A stretch of DNA of 64,000 nucleotides from Microbacterium sp. SMR1 (GCF_003289625.1 NZ_QMBN01000002.1:704610-768609), one strand, 5' to 3'; numbered from the stretch's first letter, positions 26,332 through 35,594 are shown. Made by a program: numbers and translations. Notes: generated from the sequence alone by a model not told the origin.

Positions 26332-28305
26332 TCAGGCGAGGAGCGCGCCGACCTCCGCGTCGGTCAGGCGTCCGTCGGCCACGAGCAGCCGGTACGCCCT
26401 GCGGACCGGGGCGCTGGGGGATGCCGCGACCGCGCGGTCCCAAGCGAGGGCCGCGCCGATGCCGGGGTAGCCCGCCACTCGGACGAACCACGGATCGGCG
26501 GCTGAGACGTCATCAGCAGGAGCCAGGGCGATGGTGGCCTCGGCCGTCGGAGGCGCGGCGGGGGAGTGGTCGGTCGGGCCAGCGAAGGCCGCCGACCATG
26601 CGAGCCACGGCGCGACCGTTCCGTGCACCGCCGCCTCGCCACGGGCCGAGGGCGTGCGCACGTCGATGTCGACGCAGGCGGGGAGGCGCCACGCGAGCCC
26701 GCCGTAGCCGCCGCCCACGCGCCCGTTGCTGCCCGGACCCCCGAGCATCACGGTGCGGTCGGTCGCCGGCGACAGCTCGAACGACAGCTCGATGACGGCG
26801 GCGCGCTCGTCGCGATGGATCAGCCGCATCTCGCGGCGCTCGCGCACGACGACGCTGCCGTCGGGGCCGATCCAGCGCAGATCGAGAACCGCGCCGTCGG
26901 CGATCCGCTCGACGCCGGCGATCTCGATGCGCCCGTGATCGTCGCGCCAGATGTAGTCCTCGCCCGGGGTGTAGGTGCGACCACCCCAGAAGTTCGTGCC
27001 GTCGACATCCTGCAGGGCGACGCTGACACCGAGGTGCCAGTCGTGGTCGGCGGGATGGTGGTCGGTCACGGTCACGCCGCCGGGGGTGCGGAGCGGATGC
27101 AGGTACGGGCGCGGGCTCGACGACCGTGCGGTGCCAGCGCCGTCGACGAGCTCCGCCATTGGCGAGCCGTCGCCCGGCAGGGTCAGCACGACGTCGCGAG
27201 CCGTGCGCCGAGCCCAGGGAAGGTGCAGCTCGGCGAAGGTCGCCTCGGCGTCGACGGCGCGGACCACGGCGTCTTCGATGCCGTCCACGATGAGCCGCCG
27301 GGCGGGGCCCTCGCCGCGCGCAGTGACGAACGCGGGGTCGATCTCGTGCGGCGCGGTGCGTCCCACGGCATCGATGACCGCGACGAACGCGCCCGAGGCT
27401 GACAGGGGCGACAGCAGCGCGACACCCTCGTCGCGATGATCGAGGAGGTTCTCGAGCAGGTCGTCACGCTCGAAGCGTTCGCTGCGCCCGTCGACCTCGA
27501 CGATGTCCTCCGTGTAGAAGAAGCGTGCCGAGCGGCGGCGGCCATGCACCTCGACGTACGGGTCGACCTGCTCGTCGGCGCACAGCGTCAGCCCCGCGGT
27601 GACGCGGATGCCGCGCGTCGTCGACACGCGCAGCAGGCTCGTGTCGTCGCCCTCGATGGCGTTGGCGCGGTAGAGATCGGCGGTGACCTGCGTGATGTCG
27701 GCGACGGCTGTCGTGCCGGCGATCGCGAGAGCGGTGGCGGTCGCGTGGGCGAGCGGGTTGGTCGTGACCCCGTCGACGACGGCGACACCGTCGAGTTCGC
27801 GGCGCCCGGCCCAGCGGCTGCGCTCCCAGTACGCGCGGTCGCGCGCCCAGAGTCCCACGGCTCCGATCGCGCGGACCGGGCCCAGGTCGAAGCGGTCGTC
27901 GGCGAAGGCCCGCAGCGCCCGCGACCCGAGGCTCTGGAAGCCCACCTGCACGCGCGCGCTCGACCGCGCGGCGGCGGCCTCGAGCACGCGCAGGTCGGCG
28001 AGGGTCAGCACCGGCGGCTTCTCGAGGTACAGGTCGATACCGCGGTCCACGACGGTGCGCGCGAGCTCGAGGTGGGTATGCAGCGGGGTGGCGACGATGA
28101 CGACATCGACGTCGTCGGTCGCGGCGAGCAGGGTCGGCAGGTCGGGGAAGACGCGGGTGTGTTCCGGCAGGGTGCCCGGTGCCGGCGGGCGGGGGTCGGC
28201 CGCCGCGACGAGTCGCACGCGATCGCCCAGACGGCGGAGATTGTCGAGGTGCACGGTTCCGTAGCCGTGGACGCCGACGAGGGCGATGGTGGTGGTGCGT
28301 GGCAT
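26332..28305 (-). CDS. Fusion of Gfo/Idh/MocA oxidoreductase and PmoA-like (DUF6807) domain
   Basis: A 657-residue two-part protein. Residues 1 to about 330 are a Gfo/Idh/MocA dehydrogenase: Rossmann motif LVGVHGYGTVHL, YLEKPPVLTLAD with the catalytic lysine, and VDGVTTNPLAHA. Residues from about 350 match the PmoA-like fold: RPYLHPLRTPGGVTVTDHHP, DHDWHLGVS, NFWGGRTY. Despite its name this domain is common in sugar-acting loci and is probably a carbohydrate-binding or hydrolytic beta-sandwich. It is convergent with the importer and has a LacI-type box just upstream. An intracellular redox step on the imported sugar is inferred. Confidence 0.85.
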   Translation of the reverse strand: MPRTTTIALVGVHGYGTVHLDNLRRLGDRVRLVAAADPRPPAPGTLPEHTRVFPDLPTLLAATDDVDVVIVATPLHTHLELARTVVDRGIDLYLEKPPVLTLADLRVLEAAAARSSARVQVGFQSLGSRALRAFADDRFDLGPVRAIGAVGLWARDRAYWERSRWAGRRELDGVAVVDGVTTNPLAHATATALAIAGTTAVADITQVTADLYRANAIEGDDTSLLRVSTTRGIRVTAGLTLCADEQVDPYVEVHGRRRSARFFYTEDIVEVDGRSERFERDDLLENLLDHRDEGVALLSPLSASGAFVAVIDAVGRTAPHEIDPAFVTARGEGPARRLIVDGIEDAVVRAVDAEATFAELHLPWARRTARDVVLTLPGDGSPMAELVDGAGTARSSSPRPYLHPLRTPGGVTVTDHHPADHDWHLGVSVALQDVDGTNFWGGRTYTPGEDYIWRDDHGRIEIAGVERIADGAVLDLRWIGPDGSVVVRERREMRLIHRDERAAVIELSFELSPATDRTVMLGGPGSNGRVGGGYGGLAWRLPACVDIDVRTPSARGEAAVHGTVAPWLAWSAAFAGPTDHSPAAPPTAEATIALAPADDVSAADPWFVRVAGYPGIGAALAWDRAVAASPSAPVRRAYRLLVADGRLTDAEVGALLA

Positions 28306-28336
28306 CCGATTCTCCTGACGTCGCTCCCATCATGCC

Positions 28337-28352
28337 AGCAAGCGCTTTCCCA
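28337..28352. promoter_or_regulatory. Class B LacI-type operator upstream of the fusion gene
   Basis: AGCAAGCGCTTTCCCA is a near-palindrome with the GCGCTT core, 31 bp before the fusion-gene ATG on the minus strand. Confidence 0.7.
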
Positions 28353-28505
28353 TGGGTCTCGCGACGCGCGCTCACGTCTTCGGGTGGGAGCGGTGAAGCG
28401 ACACCCTACGGCAGGCGCCACCGGCCGTCGATGGGGAGCGCTGCCCGCGACGGGCCCGGGTGCCAGGGATTAGCGTCGAGGCACATCGATCCGAGGAGAA
28501 CCGCC

Positions 28506-29249
28506 ATGGCATCACCCGCATCCCGCACCCCGCGCACGCGACTGAACGCCGGGCTCGTCGTCGCGGCCCTCGGCCTGGCGGCGCTGACGGGCTGCACGCC
28601 GGCGGGTGGACCGAGCGGAGCGGCCTCGAGCGCTGCGCCCGAGACCACCGCGGCGTCGCCCTCGGTGTCGGCGTCGGCGCCCGCTGCGGCATCCGGTGCG
28701 CTCGACCGCACCGAGCTCGCCGACCTGTTCAGCGGCATCCAGTTCCGCCCCGCCCAGTACGACACGATCGCCGCGATGCTCGAGTCGATCTATCCCGGGT
28801 TGACGGTCTCGGACGCCGGGTGCCTCGCTCCCTTCGGCGCCGGGTGGGAATCGGCCGGCGATGCTGTCGAATGGGGTACGAGCAACGACCGATCGATGAC
28901 GGCTGTCGTGGCCTCCGCGGCCGACGACGCAGCCGCCGAGGGGCTGGTGACTCAGGCTGAGGACGCCATCGCGCGCTGCGCGGACGGGCAGGAGCTGTTC
29001 GCCATGCAGGGGGTGCCGGTCACGACCTCGGTCGAGCCGTTCGATCTCGCCGTCAGCGGCGCGGACGATGTCCAGGGGTGGCGGGTGACCGGCGACGTGG
29101 GCGGCTCTCCGTTCGCGCTCGTCGGCGCGACGGTCCGCACGGGTCAGAACGTCCTCGCGCTCGTGGGCTGGGATCCCGAGACGAGCGCGGACTACGTGCC
29201 GCAGGCGACGCAGCTCTTCGTCGACCGCATCGCGCAGGCGGCCGGCTGA
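28506..29249 (+). CDS. Putative lipoprotein of unknown function
   Basis: A 247-residue exported protein. The lipobox LAALTGC puts the lipid on C30. An Ala/Ser/Thr-rich linker of about 40 residues (to about residue 75) precedes a compact domain with three cysteines (for example DAGCLAPFG and IARCADG). The ATG at 28506 follows GAGGAG at 28493-28498; the longer frame upstream is a shadow of the fusion gene. It is followed after 50 bp by the ABC half-exporter and may be co-transcribed. I do not recognize a family. Confidence 0.72.
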   Translation: MASPASRTPRTRLNAGLVVAALGLAALTGCTPAGGPSGAASSAAPETTAASPSVSASAPAAASGALDRTELADLFSGIQFRPAQYDTIAAMLESIYPGLTVSDAGCLAPFGAGWESAGDAVEWGTSNDRSMTAVVASAADDAAAEGLVTQAEDAIARCADGQELFAMQGVPVTTSVEPFDLAVSGADDVQGWRVTGDVGGSPFALVGATVRTGQNVLALVGWDPETSADYVPQATQLFVDRIAQAAG

Positions 29250-29299
29250 TTCGCGCCGAGGGGGTGTGCACGGTCGCGACGGGCGCCTAGCATGGTCGC

Positions 29300-31066
29300 G
29301 TGGCACGGAAACCGCTTTCCCATCCCGCGGACCTGATCGACGGCGCTCATCCGGCGCGATCCGTCCTGCGGCTGCTCGCCCGTCGCCCGGGGCGCATGAG
29401 CGTCGCCGTCGGCGCTTTCGCGCTGAAGGAGATCCCGATGTGGTTCCTCCCGGTGATCACCGCGGCGATCATCGACATCGTCGCGGGCGGGGGTGAGGTC
29501 TCGGCGGTCATCGGCTGGTTCCTGCTGGCCGCGGCCCTGCTGCTGCAGAACTACCCGAACCACATCCTCTACACGCGCAGCTTCATGACCGTCGTGCGCG
29601 ACACCGGGGCCGACCTGCGCAACGCGCTCGCCGCGCGGCTGCAGAGCCTGTCGATCGGATACCACTCGCGGGTGAGCTCGTCGATCGTGCAGACCAAGGT
29701 GGTGCGCGATGTCGAGAACGTCGAGCTCATGCTGCAGCAGGTCACGCATCCGCTGCTGTCGGCGACGATGGTGATGATCGGCGCCCTCACCATGACCGCG
29801 ATCGCGGTGCCCCAGTTCCTGCCGGTCTACGCGCTCGCCGTACCGATCGCGATCGGCATCCGGTACGGCATGCGCAACCGCTCGCGCGAGCGCAACGCGG
29901 TCTTCCGCCGCGAGGTCGAGGTGTTCTCGGCACGCGTGGGTGAGATGGCCTCGCTCATCCCGGTCACCCGCGCCCACGGCCTCGAGGAGACGGCCGTCAC
30001 GCGCGTCTCGCGCGGCGCCGAGGGAGTGCGACGCGCGGGTCTTCACCTCGACATGCTCAACGGTCACGTCGCCTCGATCTCGTGGGTGGCGATGCAGCTG
30101 CTCGGCGTCGGATGCCTCGTGCTCGCCGCGATCTTCTCGCTCACCGGCATCCTGCCGATATCACCCGGCGAGGTCGTGCTGCTCTCGACCTACTTCACGC
30201 TGCTCACGCAGGGGCTCACCCAGCTCCTCATGCTGATCCCGGTCGGAGCGCGCGGGCTCGAGTCGGTGCGCTCCATCGCCGAGGTGCTGCAGGAACCCGA
30301 CCTCGAGCAGAACGAGGGCAAGCGCCGCGTGGATCGCGTCGTCGGCGACATCCAGCTCGAGCGCGCCAGCCATCGGTACGCGGGGGCGAGCGACGACGCG
30401 CTGCACGAGATCGATCTGCACATCCCCGCGGGTCGTACCTACGCGTTCGTCGGCTCGTCCGGATCGGGAAAGTCCACGCTGCTCAACCTCGTCCTCGGGT
30501 TCGTTCGCGCGACGAGCGGGCGGCTGACGATCGACGGGGCCGACGTGCAGGAGCTCGATCTGCGGACCGTGCGCCGCGCGGTGTCGGTCGTGCCGCAGGA
30601 GTCGGTGCTCTTCGAGGGCACGATCCGCGAGAACGTCGCCTACGGGCTGCCCGATGTCTCCGACGAGCGCATCGAGCGGGCGCTGCGCGACGCCAACGCG
30701 TGGGAGTTCGTCAGCGACCAGCCGGCCGGGTGGGACACCGTGGTCGGCGAGCGGGGCGCGCGCCTGTCGGGAGGGCAGCGGCAGCGGCTCGCGATCGCGC
30801 GGGCGCTGGTGCGCAATCCCCGCATCCTGCTGCTGGATGAGGCGACCTCGGCGCTCGATCCCGAGTCGGAGGAGCTCGTGAAGGACGCGCTCGCGCGGCT
30901 CATGGCCGGCCGCACGACCCTCGTGGTCGCCCACCGGCTGTCGACGATCCGGCGTGCCGACCGCATCATCGTGCTCGAGCGCGGGCGGATCGTCGAGCAG
31001 GGCTCGCACGACGACCTGCTGGCCGCCGCCGGCCGCTACGCCCACCTCCACGCCACCCAGTCCTGA
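29300..31066 (+). CDS. ABC exporter half-transporter (fused permease and ATPase)
   Basis: A 588-residue type IV ABC half-transporter. About six membrane helices occupy residues 35-320. The ATPase has Walker A GSSGSGKST at 385-393, signature LSGGQRQR near 490, Walker B ILLLDEATS and switch histidine in VVAHRLS. It must pair with itself or an unlinked half. Such proteins export lipids, peptides or drugs, or complexed sugars; none is readable here. The GTG start at 29300 is followed immediately by a LacI-type box inside the coding sequence. Next is a nested hairpin and the GH43-like gene. Confidence 0.88.
   Translation: MARKPLSHPADLIDGAHPARSVLRLLARRPGRMSVAVGAFALKEIPMWFLPVITAAIIDIVAGGGEVSAVIGWFLLAAALLLQNYPNHILYTRSFMTVVRDTGADLRNALAARLQSLSIGYHSRVSSSIVQTKVVRDVENVELMLQQVTHPLLSATMVMIGALTMTAIAVPQFLPVYALAVPIAIGIRYGMRNRSRERNAVFRREVEVFSARVGEMASLIPVTRAHGLEETAVTRVSRGAEGVRRAGLHLDMLNGHVASISWVAMQLLGVGCLVLAAIFSLTGILPISPGEVVLLSTYFTLLTQGLTQLLMLIPVGARGLESVRSIAEVLQEPDLEQNEGKRRVDRVVGDIQLERASHRYAGASDDALHEIDLHIPAGRTYAFVGSSGSGKSTLLNLVLGFVRATSGRLTIDGADVQELDLRTVRRAVSVVPQESVLFEGTIRENVAYGLPDVSDERIERALRDANAWEFVSDQPAGWDTVVGERGARLSGGQRQRLAIARALVRNPRILLLDEATSALDPESEELVKDALARLMAGRTTLVVAHRLSTIRRADRIIVLERGRIVEQGSHDDLLAAAGRYAHLHATQS
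29306..29323. promoter_or_regulatory. LacI-type operator inside the exporter coding sequence
   Basis: CGGAAACCGCTTTCCCAT starts six bases after the GTG start. Its 14-base centre is one base from the palindrome GGAAAGCGCTTTCC. A repressor bound here would act as a roadblock or cover the promoter/start region. Confidence 0.65.
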
Positions 31067-31084
31067 CCCTCCCCCCTCACCCCT

Positions 31085-31150
31085 CCGTCGACTCGCCAGA
31101 AGGTGCGGATGCCGGTGCCCCCGGATCCGCATTTCATGGCGAGTCGACGG
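31085..31150. terminator. Nested inverted repeat between exporter and GH43-like gene
   Basis: The outer arms CCGTCGACTCGCCA (31085-31098) and TGGCGAGTCGACGG (31137-31150) are perfectly complementary. An inner 7-bp pair, TGCGGAT with ATCCGCA, lies at 31104-31110 and 31125-31131. The element starts 19 bp after the exporter stop and ends 19 bp before the GH43-like ATG. It could be a terminator or a dispersed intergenic repeat. Confidence 0.65.
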
Positions 31151-31169
31151 GTATAAGACAGGAGAACTC

Positions 31170-32123
31170 ATGCTCAGGGAGATCTATCGCGACCCGGTGT
31201 ACGACGGGGCGACCGATCCGGTGGTCGTCATCGAGCCGGGCGACGGCGGATGGTGGATGTTCTACACGCAGCGGCGGGCGACGCATCCCGACCCGGGGCC
31301 GGGCGTCTCCTGGGTGCACGGCTCGCGCATCGGGGTGGCGCGCTCGCGAGACGGCGTCGATTGGCAGTACGCGGGCACACTCGAACCGGATGCCGGCGGG
31401 CTCGAACTGACCGCCGGGCAGCCTCCGGCCGACGTCGACCGCACCCACTGGGCCCCCGAGGTCGTCTTCGACGGCACCGGATGGCGGATGTATCTGACCG
31501 AGATCGACGGTGTACCCGATCGCTGGCCGGGTCATGCCCGCACGATCGTCGCCTACCGCTCGACCGACCTCGTGTCGTGGCACCGGCTCGGACCGCTCGA
31601 TCTCGCGAGCGACCGCGTCATCGACGCCGGTGTGGCCCGCGGTCCCGACGAGAAGTGGCGGCTCTGGTACAAAGATGAAGCCGCCGATTCCGTCACCCGC
31701 GTAGCGGTGTCGGAGGACCTCGAGTCGTGGAGTGACGGCGGGGTCGCGATCGGCGGACGCCCGCACGAAGGGCCGAGCGTCTTCGAGCTCGGCGGCCGCT
31801 GGTGGATGATCGTCGACGAGTGGCGGGGGATGGGTGTCTTCGTCTCGGACGACACCGTCCACTGGGTGCGCCAAGGCGGTCCCGACGACGTCCTCCTCGG
31901 CGCGGGGGCCGTGCCCGGCCGAGGGTTCGGGCACCACGGCGCCCCCGTTCGCGACGACGACTCCCTCTGGTACTACTTCTTCGCACAGCCGGCCACGACC
32001 CCGGATGCCGGTGGCGACGGGGCCGGTGCGGACGACGTCGAGGCTCGCCGGTGCGCCGTCTACCGAGTGCGGCTGCGTGTCGACGCGGGTCGGTTGGTGT
32101 GCGAGGCTGAGTCGACGCACTGA
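31170..32123 (+). CDS. GH43-like five-bladed beta-propeller glycosidase
   Basis: A 317-residue protein without signal peptide. GH43/GH62-type propellers use a triad of two Asp and one Glu. Candidate residues are seen in YDGATDPVV near the N-terminus, THWAPEVVFDG in the middle, and PHEGPSVFELGG for the Glu blade, with repeating GRWWMI/GWRMYLT strands. Family members hydrolyse alpha-arabinofuranosides or beta-xylosides and galactosides. GGAGAA precedes the ATG at 31170. It sits before the third importer, so it probably acts on oligosaccharides that importer brings in. Assignment to a specific family is uncertain. Confidence 0.72.
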   Translation: MLREIYRDPVYDGATDPVVVIEPGDGGWWMFYTQRRATHPDPGPGVSWVHGSRIGVARSRDGVDWQYAGTLEPDAGGLELTAGQPPADVDRTHWAPEVVFDGTGWRMYLTEIDGVPDRWPGHARTIVAYRSTDLVSWHRLGPLDLASDRVIDAGVARGPDEKWRLWYKDEAADSVTRVAVSEDLESWSDGGVAIGGRPHEGPSVFELGGRWWMIVDEWRGMGVFVSDDTVHWVRQGGPDDVLLGAGAVPGRGFGHHGAPVRDDDSLWYYFFAQPATTPDAGGDGAGADDVEARRCAVYRVRLRVDAGRLVCEAESTH

Positions 32124-32176
32124 GACCGGTAACAGTCGCGAGATCACGGGTCGGAATCGGTTGACCCGACTTCCTT

Positions 32177-32193
32177 GCGAAACGTTTCATCGC
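32177..32193. promoter_or_regulatory. LacI-type operator (ACGTTT core) upstream of third importer
   Basis: GCGAAACGTTTCATCGC contains the 10-base perfect palindrome GAAACGTTTC at 32179-32188. It lies 114 bp before the binding-protein ATG. Confidence 0.7.
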
Positions 32194-32207
32194 GTAGTAC
32201 CGTTGCC

Positions 32208-32223
32208 GGCAAGCGCTTTCCCG
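32208..32223. promoter_or_regulatory. LacI-type operator (GCGCTT core) upstream of third importer
   Basis: GGCAAGCGCTTTCCCG matches the boxes at 28337 and 54762. It is 84 bp before the binding-protein ATG, so this promoter has one box of each core type. Confidence 0.7.
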
Positions 32224-32306
32224 ACCATCGGAGGCGCGCACCTGCACACACGGACAATGGACGTTCGCGCGCACCGAGACGACGACGTTCGGCAGAGAGG
32301 ACAACG

Positions 32307-33605
32307 ATGTTCAGCAGAAAGCGGGCACTGGCCACGGTCGCCATCGCGACAGGCGCCGCGCTCACCCTGGCGGGCTGCGCCGGCGGAGAGACCCCGGCCG
32401 CGGATGCCACATTCGACCCGGATGAGAAGGTCACCCTGAACCTGGCGTTCTGGGGCAACGACGTTCGCGCACAGCTCTACAACGAGGCGATCGCCGCGTT
32501 CAACGAGGAGTACCCGAACATCACGGTCAACGCGACGTTCCTGACCTTCCCGGAGTTCTGGGAGAAGCGCCAGACGGAGGCCGCGGGCGGCGGGCTGCCG
32601 GATGTCATGCAGTTCGACTACTCGTACCTGCGCCAGTACTCCGAGAACAACCTCCTGCTCGACCTCGACCCCTACCTCGGCGAGATCATCGAGACCGATG
32701 CTCTGCCGCAGAACATCCTCGACATCGGTGTCGTCGGCGACACGACTTACGGCATCGCGACCTCGACGAACGCGTGGGGCATGTTCACCAACCCGAAGCT
32801 GCTCGAGCAGGCGGGCGTGGAGGACTTCGCCGGCGGCTCGTGGGACGACTACTCCGAGTGGATGGCGAGCGTCACGGACGCGTCGGGCGGCGCCTACTGG
32901 GGTGGCACCGACTACACCGGACGCATCCAGAACTTCGAGCTGCAGCTGCGAGCCGAGGGGTCGCAACTGTTCGACGAGGACGGCGAGCCCGGGTTCGACG
33001 AGGAGCGGCTGACGCAGTTCTGGGAGGACGGTGCCGAGCTCCGCGAGAGCGGAGCCGTCATCGGCCAGCAGCGCCTCGAAGAGGCCCTGCCGCTCTCGGG
33101 CTTCGACGCCGCGCTGACGGCGAGCGAGCTCACGTGGGACAACTTCGGCGGCGGCTACCTGGGCAACCTGGGCGAGGGCTACACCGAGCTCGGTCTCGTC
33201 GCGCCGCCCGTGACGAAGGAGGGCGCGAAGGACCTCTACCTCAAGCCCTCGATGCTCCACACGATCTCGGCGAAGACCGAGCACCCCGCGGCCGCGGCGA
33301 CGCTCGTCGACTTCCTCGTGAACTCGCCCGAGTCGGGTGAGATCTTCGGCACCAACCGTGGCCTTCCCGCCTCGCAGACCGCCCTCGACGCGGCCGACCT
33401 CGACCCGCTGAGCCAGCAGGTGAAGGAGTACGAGGAGTCGATCGCCGACCGCCTCGGCGACGCCCCGCCGGTGCCGATCGTCGGCTACGGCACGATCGAG
33501 GAGGAGTTCCGCAAGCTCGGCACCGAGCTCGCCTTCGGCACCATCACCGTGGATGAGGCCGTCGATCGGTTCTTCTCGCAGATGGACATCACCCTCAACG
33601 GATGA
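32307..33605 (+). CDS. CUT1 ABC transporter sugar-binding lipoprotein (first of two paralogues)
   Basis: A 432-residue binding protein; lipobox LTLAGC puts the lipid on C24. Characteristic segments are LAFWGNDVRAQLYN, FNEEYPNITVNATF, EKRQTEAAGGGLPDV and GGTDYTGRIQ. It is closely related to the second binding protein of this operon (36304-37584), sharing nearly all these segments. A GAGAGGAC ribosome site precedes the ATG at 32307. It is followed 71 bp later by two permeases. Confidence 0.92.
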   Translation: MFSRKRALATVAIATGAALTLAGCAGGETPAADATFDPDEKVTLNLAFWGNDVRAQLYNEAIAAFNEEYPNITVNATFLTFPEFWEKRQTEAAGGGLPDVMQFDYSYLRQYSENNLLLDLDPYLGEIIETDALPQNILDIGVVGDTTYGIATSTNAWGMFTNPKLLEQAGVEDFAGGSWDDYSEWMASVTDASGGAYWGGTDYTGRIQNFELQLRAEGSQLFDEDGEPGFDEERLTQFWEDGAELRESGAVIGQQRLEEALPLSGFDAALTASELTWDNFGGGYLGNLGEGYTELGLVAPPVTKEGAKDLYLKPSMLHTISAKTEHPAAAATLVDFLVNSPESGEIFGTNRGLPASQTALDAADLDPLSQQVKEYEESIADRLGDAPPVPIVGYGTIEEEFRKLGTELAFGTITVDEAVDRFFSQMDITLNG

Positions 33606-33676
33606 CCCGATCCCGTGGGCCGGCGCACGGCGCCGGCCCGCGGGCCCCACATCCTCCCCGCATCCTCAGGAGCATC

Positions 33677-34669
33677 GTGACCACTACCGCCACACGGGTG
33701 ATCGTCACCAAGGACTCGTCGCGTCGCGGCCTGGTCCGGAAGCAGCGGCCCGAACATCTCGATCGCCCCGGCGCTCGCAAGCGCGCCGTCCGCGAGAACA
33801 TCGCGGGCTACGGCTTCCTCCTGCCGTGGCTCGTCGGATTCTTCGGACTCACGCTCGTGCCGATGGCGTATTCGCTGTACCTGTCGTTCACGAGCTACAA
33901 CATCTTCTCGCCGCCCAAGTGGGTCGGCATCGACAACTACATCCGACTCTTCACCAACGACCCGAGCTTCATGCAGTCGGCGCAGATCACCCTGATCTAC
34001 GTGCTCGTGGGCACCCCGATCTCGCTCATCGCCGCACTTCTGATCGCGCTGCTGCTGAACTACCGCGACAAGGGCGCGGCCTTCTTCCGGTCGGCGTTCT
34101 ACGCCCCGTCGCTCATCGGGGCGTCGGTCTCGGTCGCGATCGTGTGGCGCGCGATGTTCGCCACGGACGGTCCCGTCGACAACGGCCTGAACGTGTTCGG
34201 CATCGAGCTCGGCGGCTGGATCGGCAACCCCGGCCTCATCCTGCCGATGATGATCCTGCTCGCGGTCTGGCAGTTCGGTGCCACGATGGTCATCTTCCTC
34301 GCCGGCCTCAAGCAGATCCCGAAGGAGTTGTACGAGGCGGCCGAGATGGACGGAGCCAACGCCCTCCGCCGCTTCCGCGCGGTCACGGTGCCGATGCTCT
34401 CGCCCGTGATCTTCTTCAACCTGCTGCTCGGGCTCATCGGGGCGTTCCAGGTCTTCGGATCGGCCTACATCATCTCCAACGGCACCGGCGGCCCCGCCGG
34501 CATGACGAACTTCATCACGGTGTACCTCTACAAGACCGGATTCGCCGACGGCCGCATGGGTTACGCCGCCGCGATCGCCTGGGTCCTCCTCGTCGTCGTC
34601 GCCATCATCGCCCTCATCCTCTTCCGCACCCAGAAGTCGTGGGTGCACTACTCGGGAGACAACCGATGA
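33677..34669 (+). CDS. CUT1 ABC transporter permease, MalF type
   Basis: A 330-residue permease with a long basic N-terminal tail and about six helices (GFLLPWLVGFFGLTLVPMAY is the first). Its EAA loop reads LYEAAEMDGANALRRFR. I chose the GTG at 33677, after CAGGAGCATC; the open frame extends to 33602 without a ribosome site. It overlaps the next permease by 4 bp. Confidence 0.9.
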   Translation: MTTTATRVIVTKDSSRRGLVRKQRPEHLDRPGARKRAVRENIAGYGFLLPWLVGFFGLTLVPMAYSLYLSFTSYNIFSPPKWVGIDNYIRLFTNDPSFMQSAQITLIYVLVGTPISLIAALLIALLLNYRDKGAAFFRSAFYAPSLIGASVSVAIVWRAMFATDGPVDNGLNVFGIELGGWIGNPGLILPMMILLAVWQFGATMVIFLAGLKQIPKELYEAAEMDGANALRRFRAVTVPMLSPVIFFNLLLGLIGAFQVFGSAYIISNGTGGPAGMTNFITVYLYKTGFADGRMGYAAAIAWVLLVVVAIIALILFRTQKSWVHYSGDNR

Positions 34670-35592
34670 CCACGTCACCCACCTCACCGCTGACGAGCGA
34701 GGCCATCTTCGCCGAGCAGCAGACCACGCCGATGCCGCCCGCGCGCCGCAGAGTGAAGCGCAAGACCTGGCAGACGATCGTCTGGTTCGCCGTGCTCATC
34801 GTCATCACCGCGGTCGTGCTGTACCCGCTGGTCTGGCTGCTGCTGTCGACGTTCAAGCCCAACAGCGAGTTCGGGCAGAACATGGGCCTGCTGCCGAACG
34901 CGCCGACGATCGACAACTACGTCAAGGTCGCCGAGGGCATCGCGGGCGTGCCGATGTGGCGGTTCTTCGCCAACTCGCTGCTCATCGCGGGCGTCTCGGT
35001 GATCGGAACCGTGTTGTCGTCGGCTCTCGCGGCCTATGCCTTCGCCCGGCTGCAGTTCAAGGGACTCGGCATCCTGTTCGCCGCGATGATCGGCACGCTG
35101 CTGCTGCCGTTCCACGTCGTGATCATCCCGCAGTACATCATCTTCAACAATCTCGGGATGGTGGACACCTATTGGCCGCTGCTGCTCCCGAAGTTCCTCG
35201 CGACCGAGGCGTTCTTCGTCTTCCTCCTCGTGCAGTTCATCCGGCAGATGCCCCGCGATATGGACGAGGCCGCGAAGATCGACGGCGCGGGACACCTCCG
35301 CATCTTCTGGTCGATCATCCTGCCCCTGATCAAGCCGGCGCTCATCACGTGTGCGATCTTCAGCTTCATCTGGGCGTGGAACGACTTCCTCGGCCCGCTC
35401 CTCTATCTGACGAGCCCCGAGAACTACCCGCTGCCGATCGCGCTGCGGCTCTACAACGACCAGACCTCGTCGAGCGACTACGGCGCGACGGTGACGGCAT
35501 CCTTCATCGCCCTGGTCCCGATCCTGCTGTTCTTCATCGTCTTCCAGAAGTTCCTGGTCGACGGCGTCGCCACGCAGGGCCTGAAGGGCTAG
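34666..35592 (+). CDS. CUT1 ABC transporter permease, MalG type
   Basis: A 308-residue permease starting MTTSPTSPLTSEAI. About six helices; EAA loop MDEAAKIDGAGHLRIFW. The ATG overlaps the stop of the previous permease (ATGA). The next gene, a small membrane protein, starts 2 bp after the stop, so one transcript is likely. Confidence 0.92.
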   Translation: MTTSPTSPLTSEAIFAEQQTTPMPPARRRVKRKTWQTIVWFAVLIVITAVVLYPLVWLLLSTFKPNSEFGQNMGLLPNAPTIDNYVKVAEGIAGVPMWRFFANSLLIAGVSVIGTVLSSALAAYAFARLQFKGLGILFAAMIGTLLLPFHVVIIPQYIIFNNLGMVDTYWPLLLPKFLATEAFFVFLLVQFIRQMPRDMDEAAKIDGAGHLRIFWSIILPLIKPALITCAIFSFIWAWNDFLGPLLYLTSPENYPLPIALRLYNDQTSSSDYGATVTASFIALVPILLFFIVFQKFLVDGVATQGLKG

Positions 35593-35594
35593 CG

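Noticed and set aside
28179..28505. Upstream extension of the lipoprotein frame
   Set aside because: The longer start would bury the signal peptide and overlap the fusion gene; ATG 28506 has a ribosome site and begins a clean lipoprotein signal.
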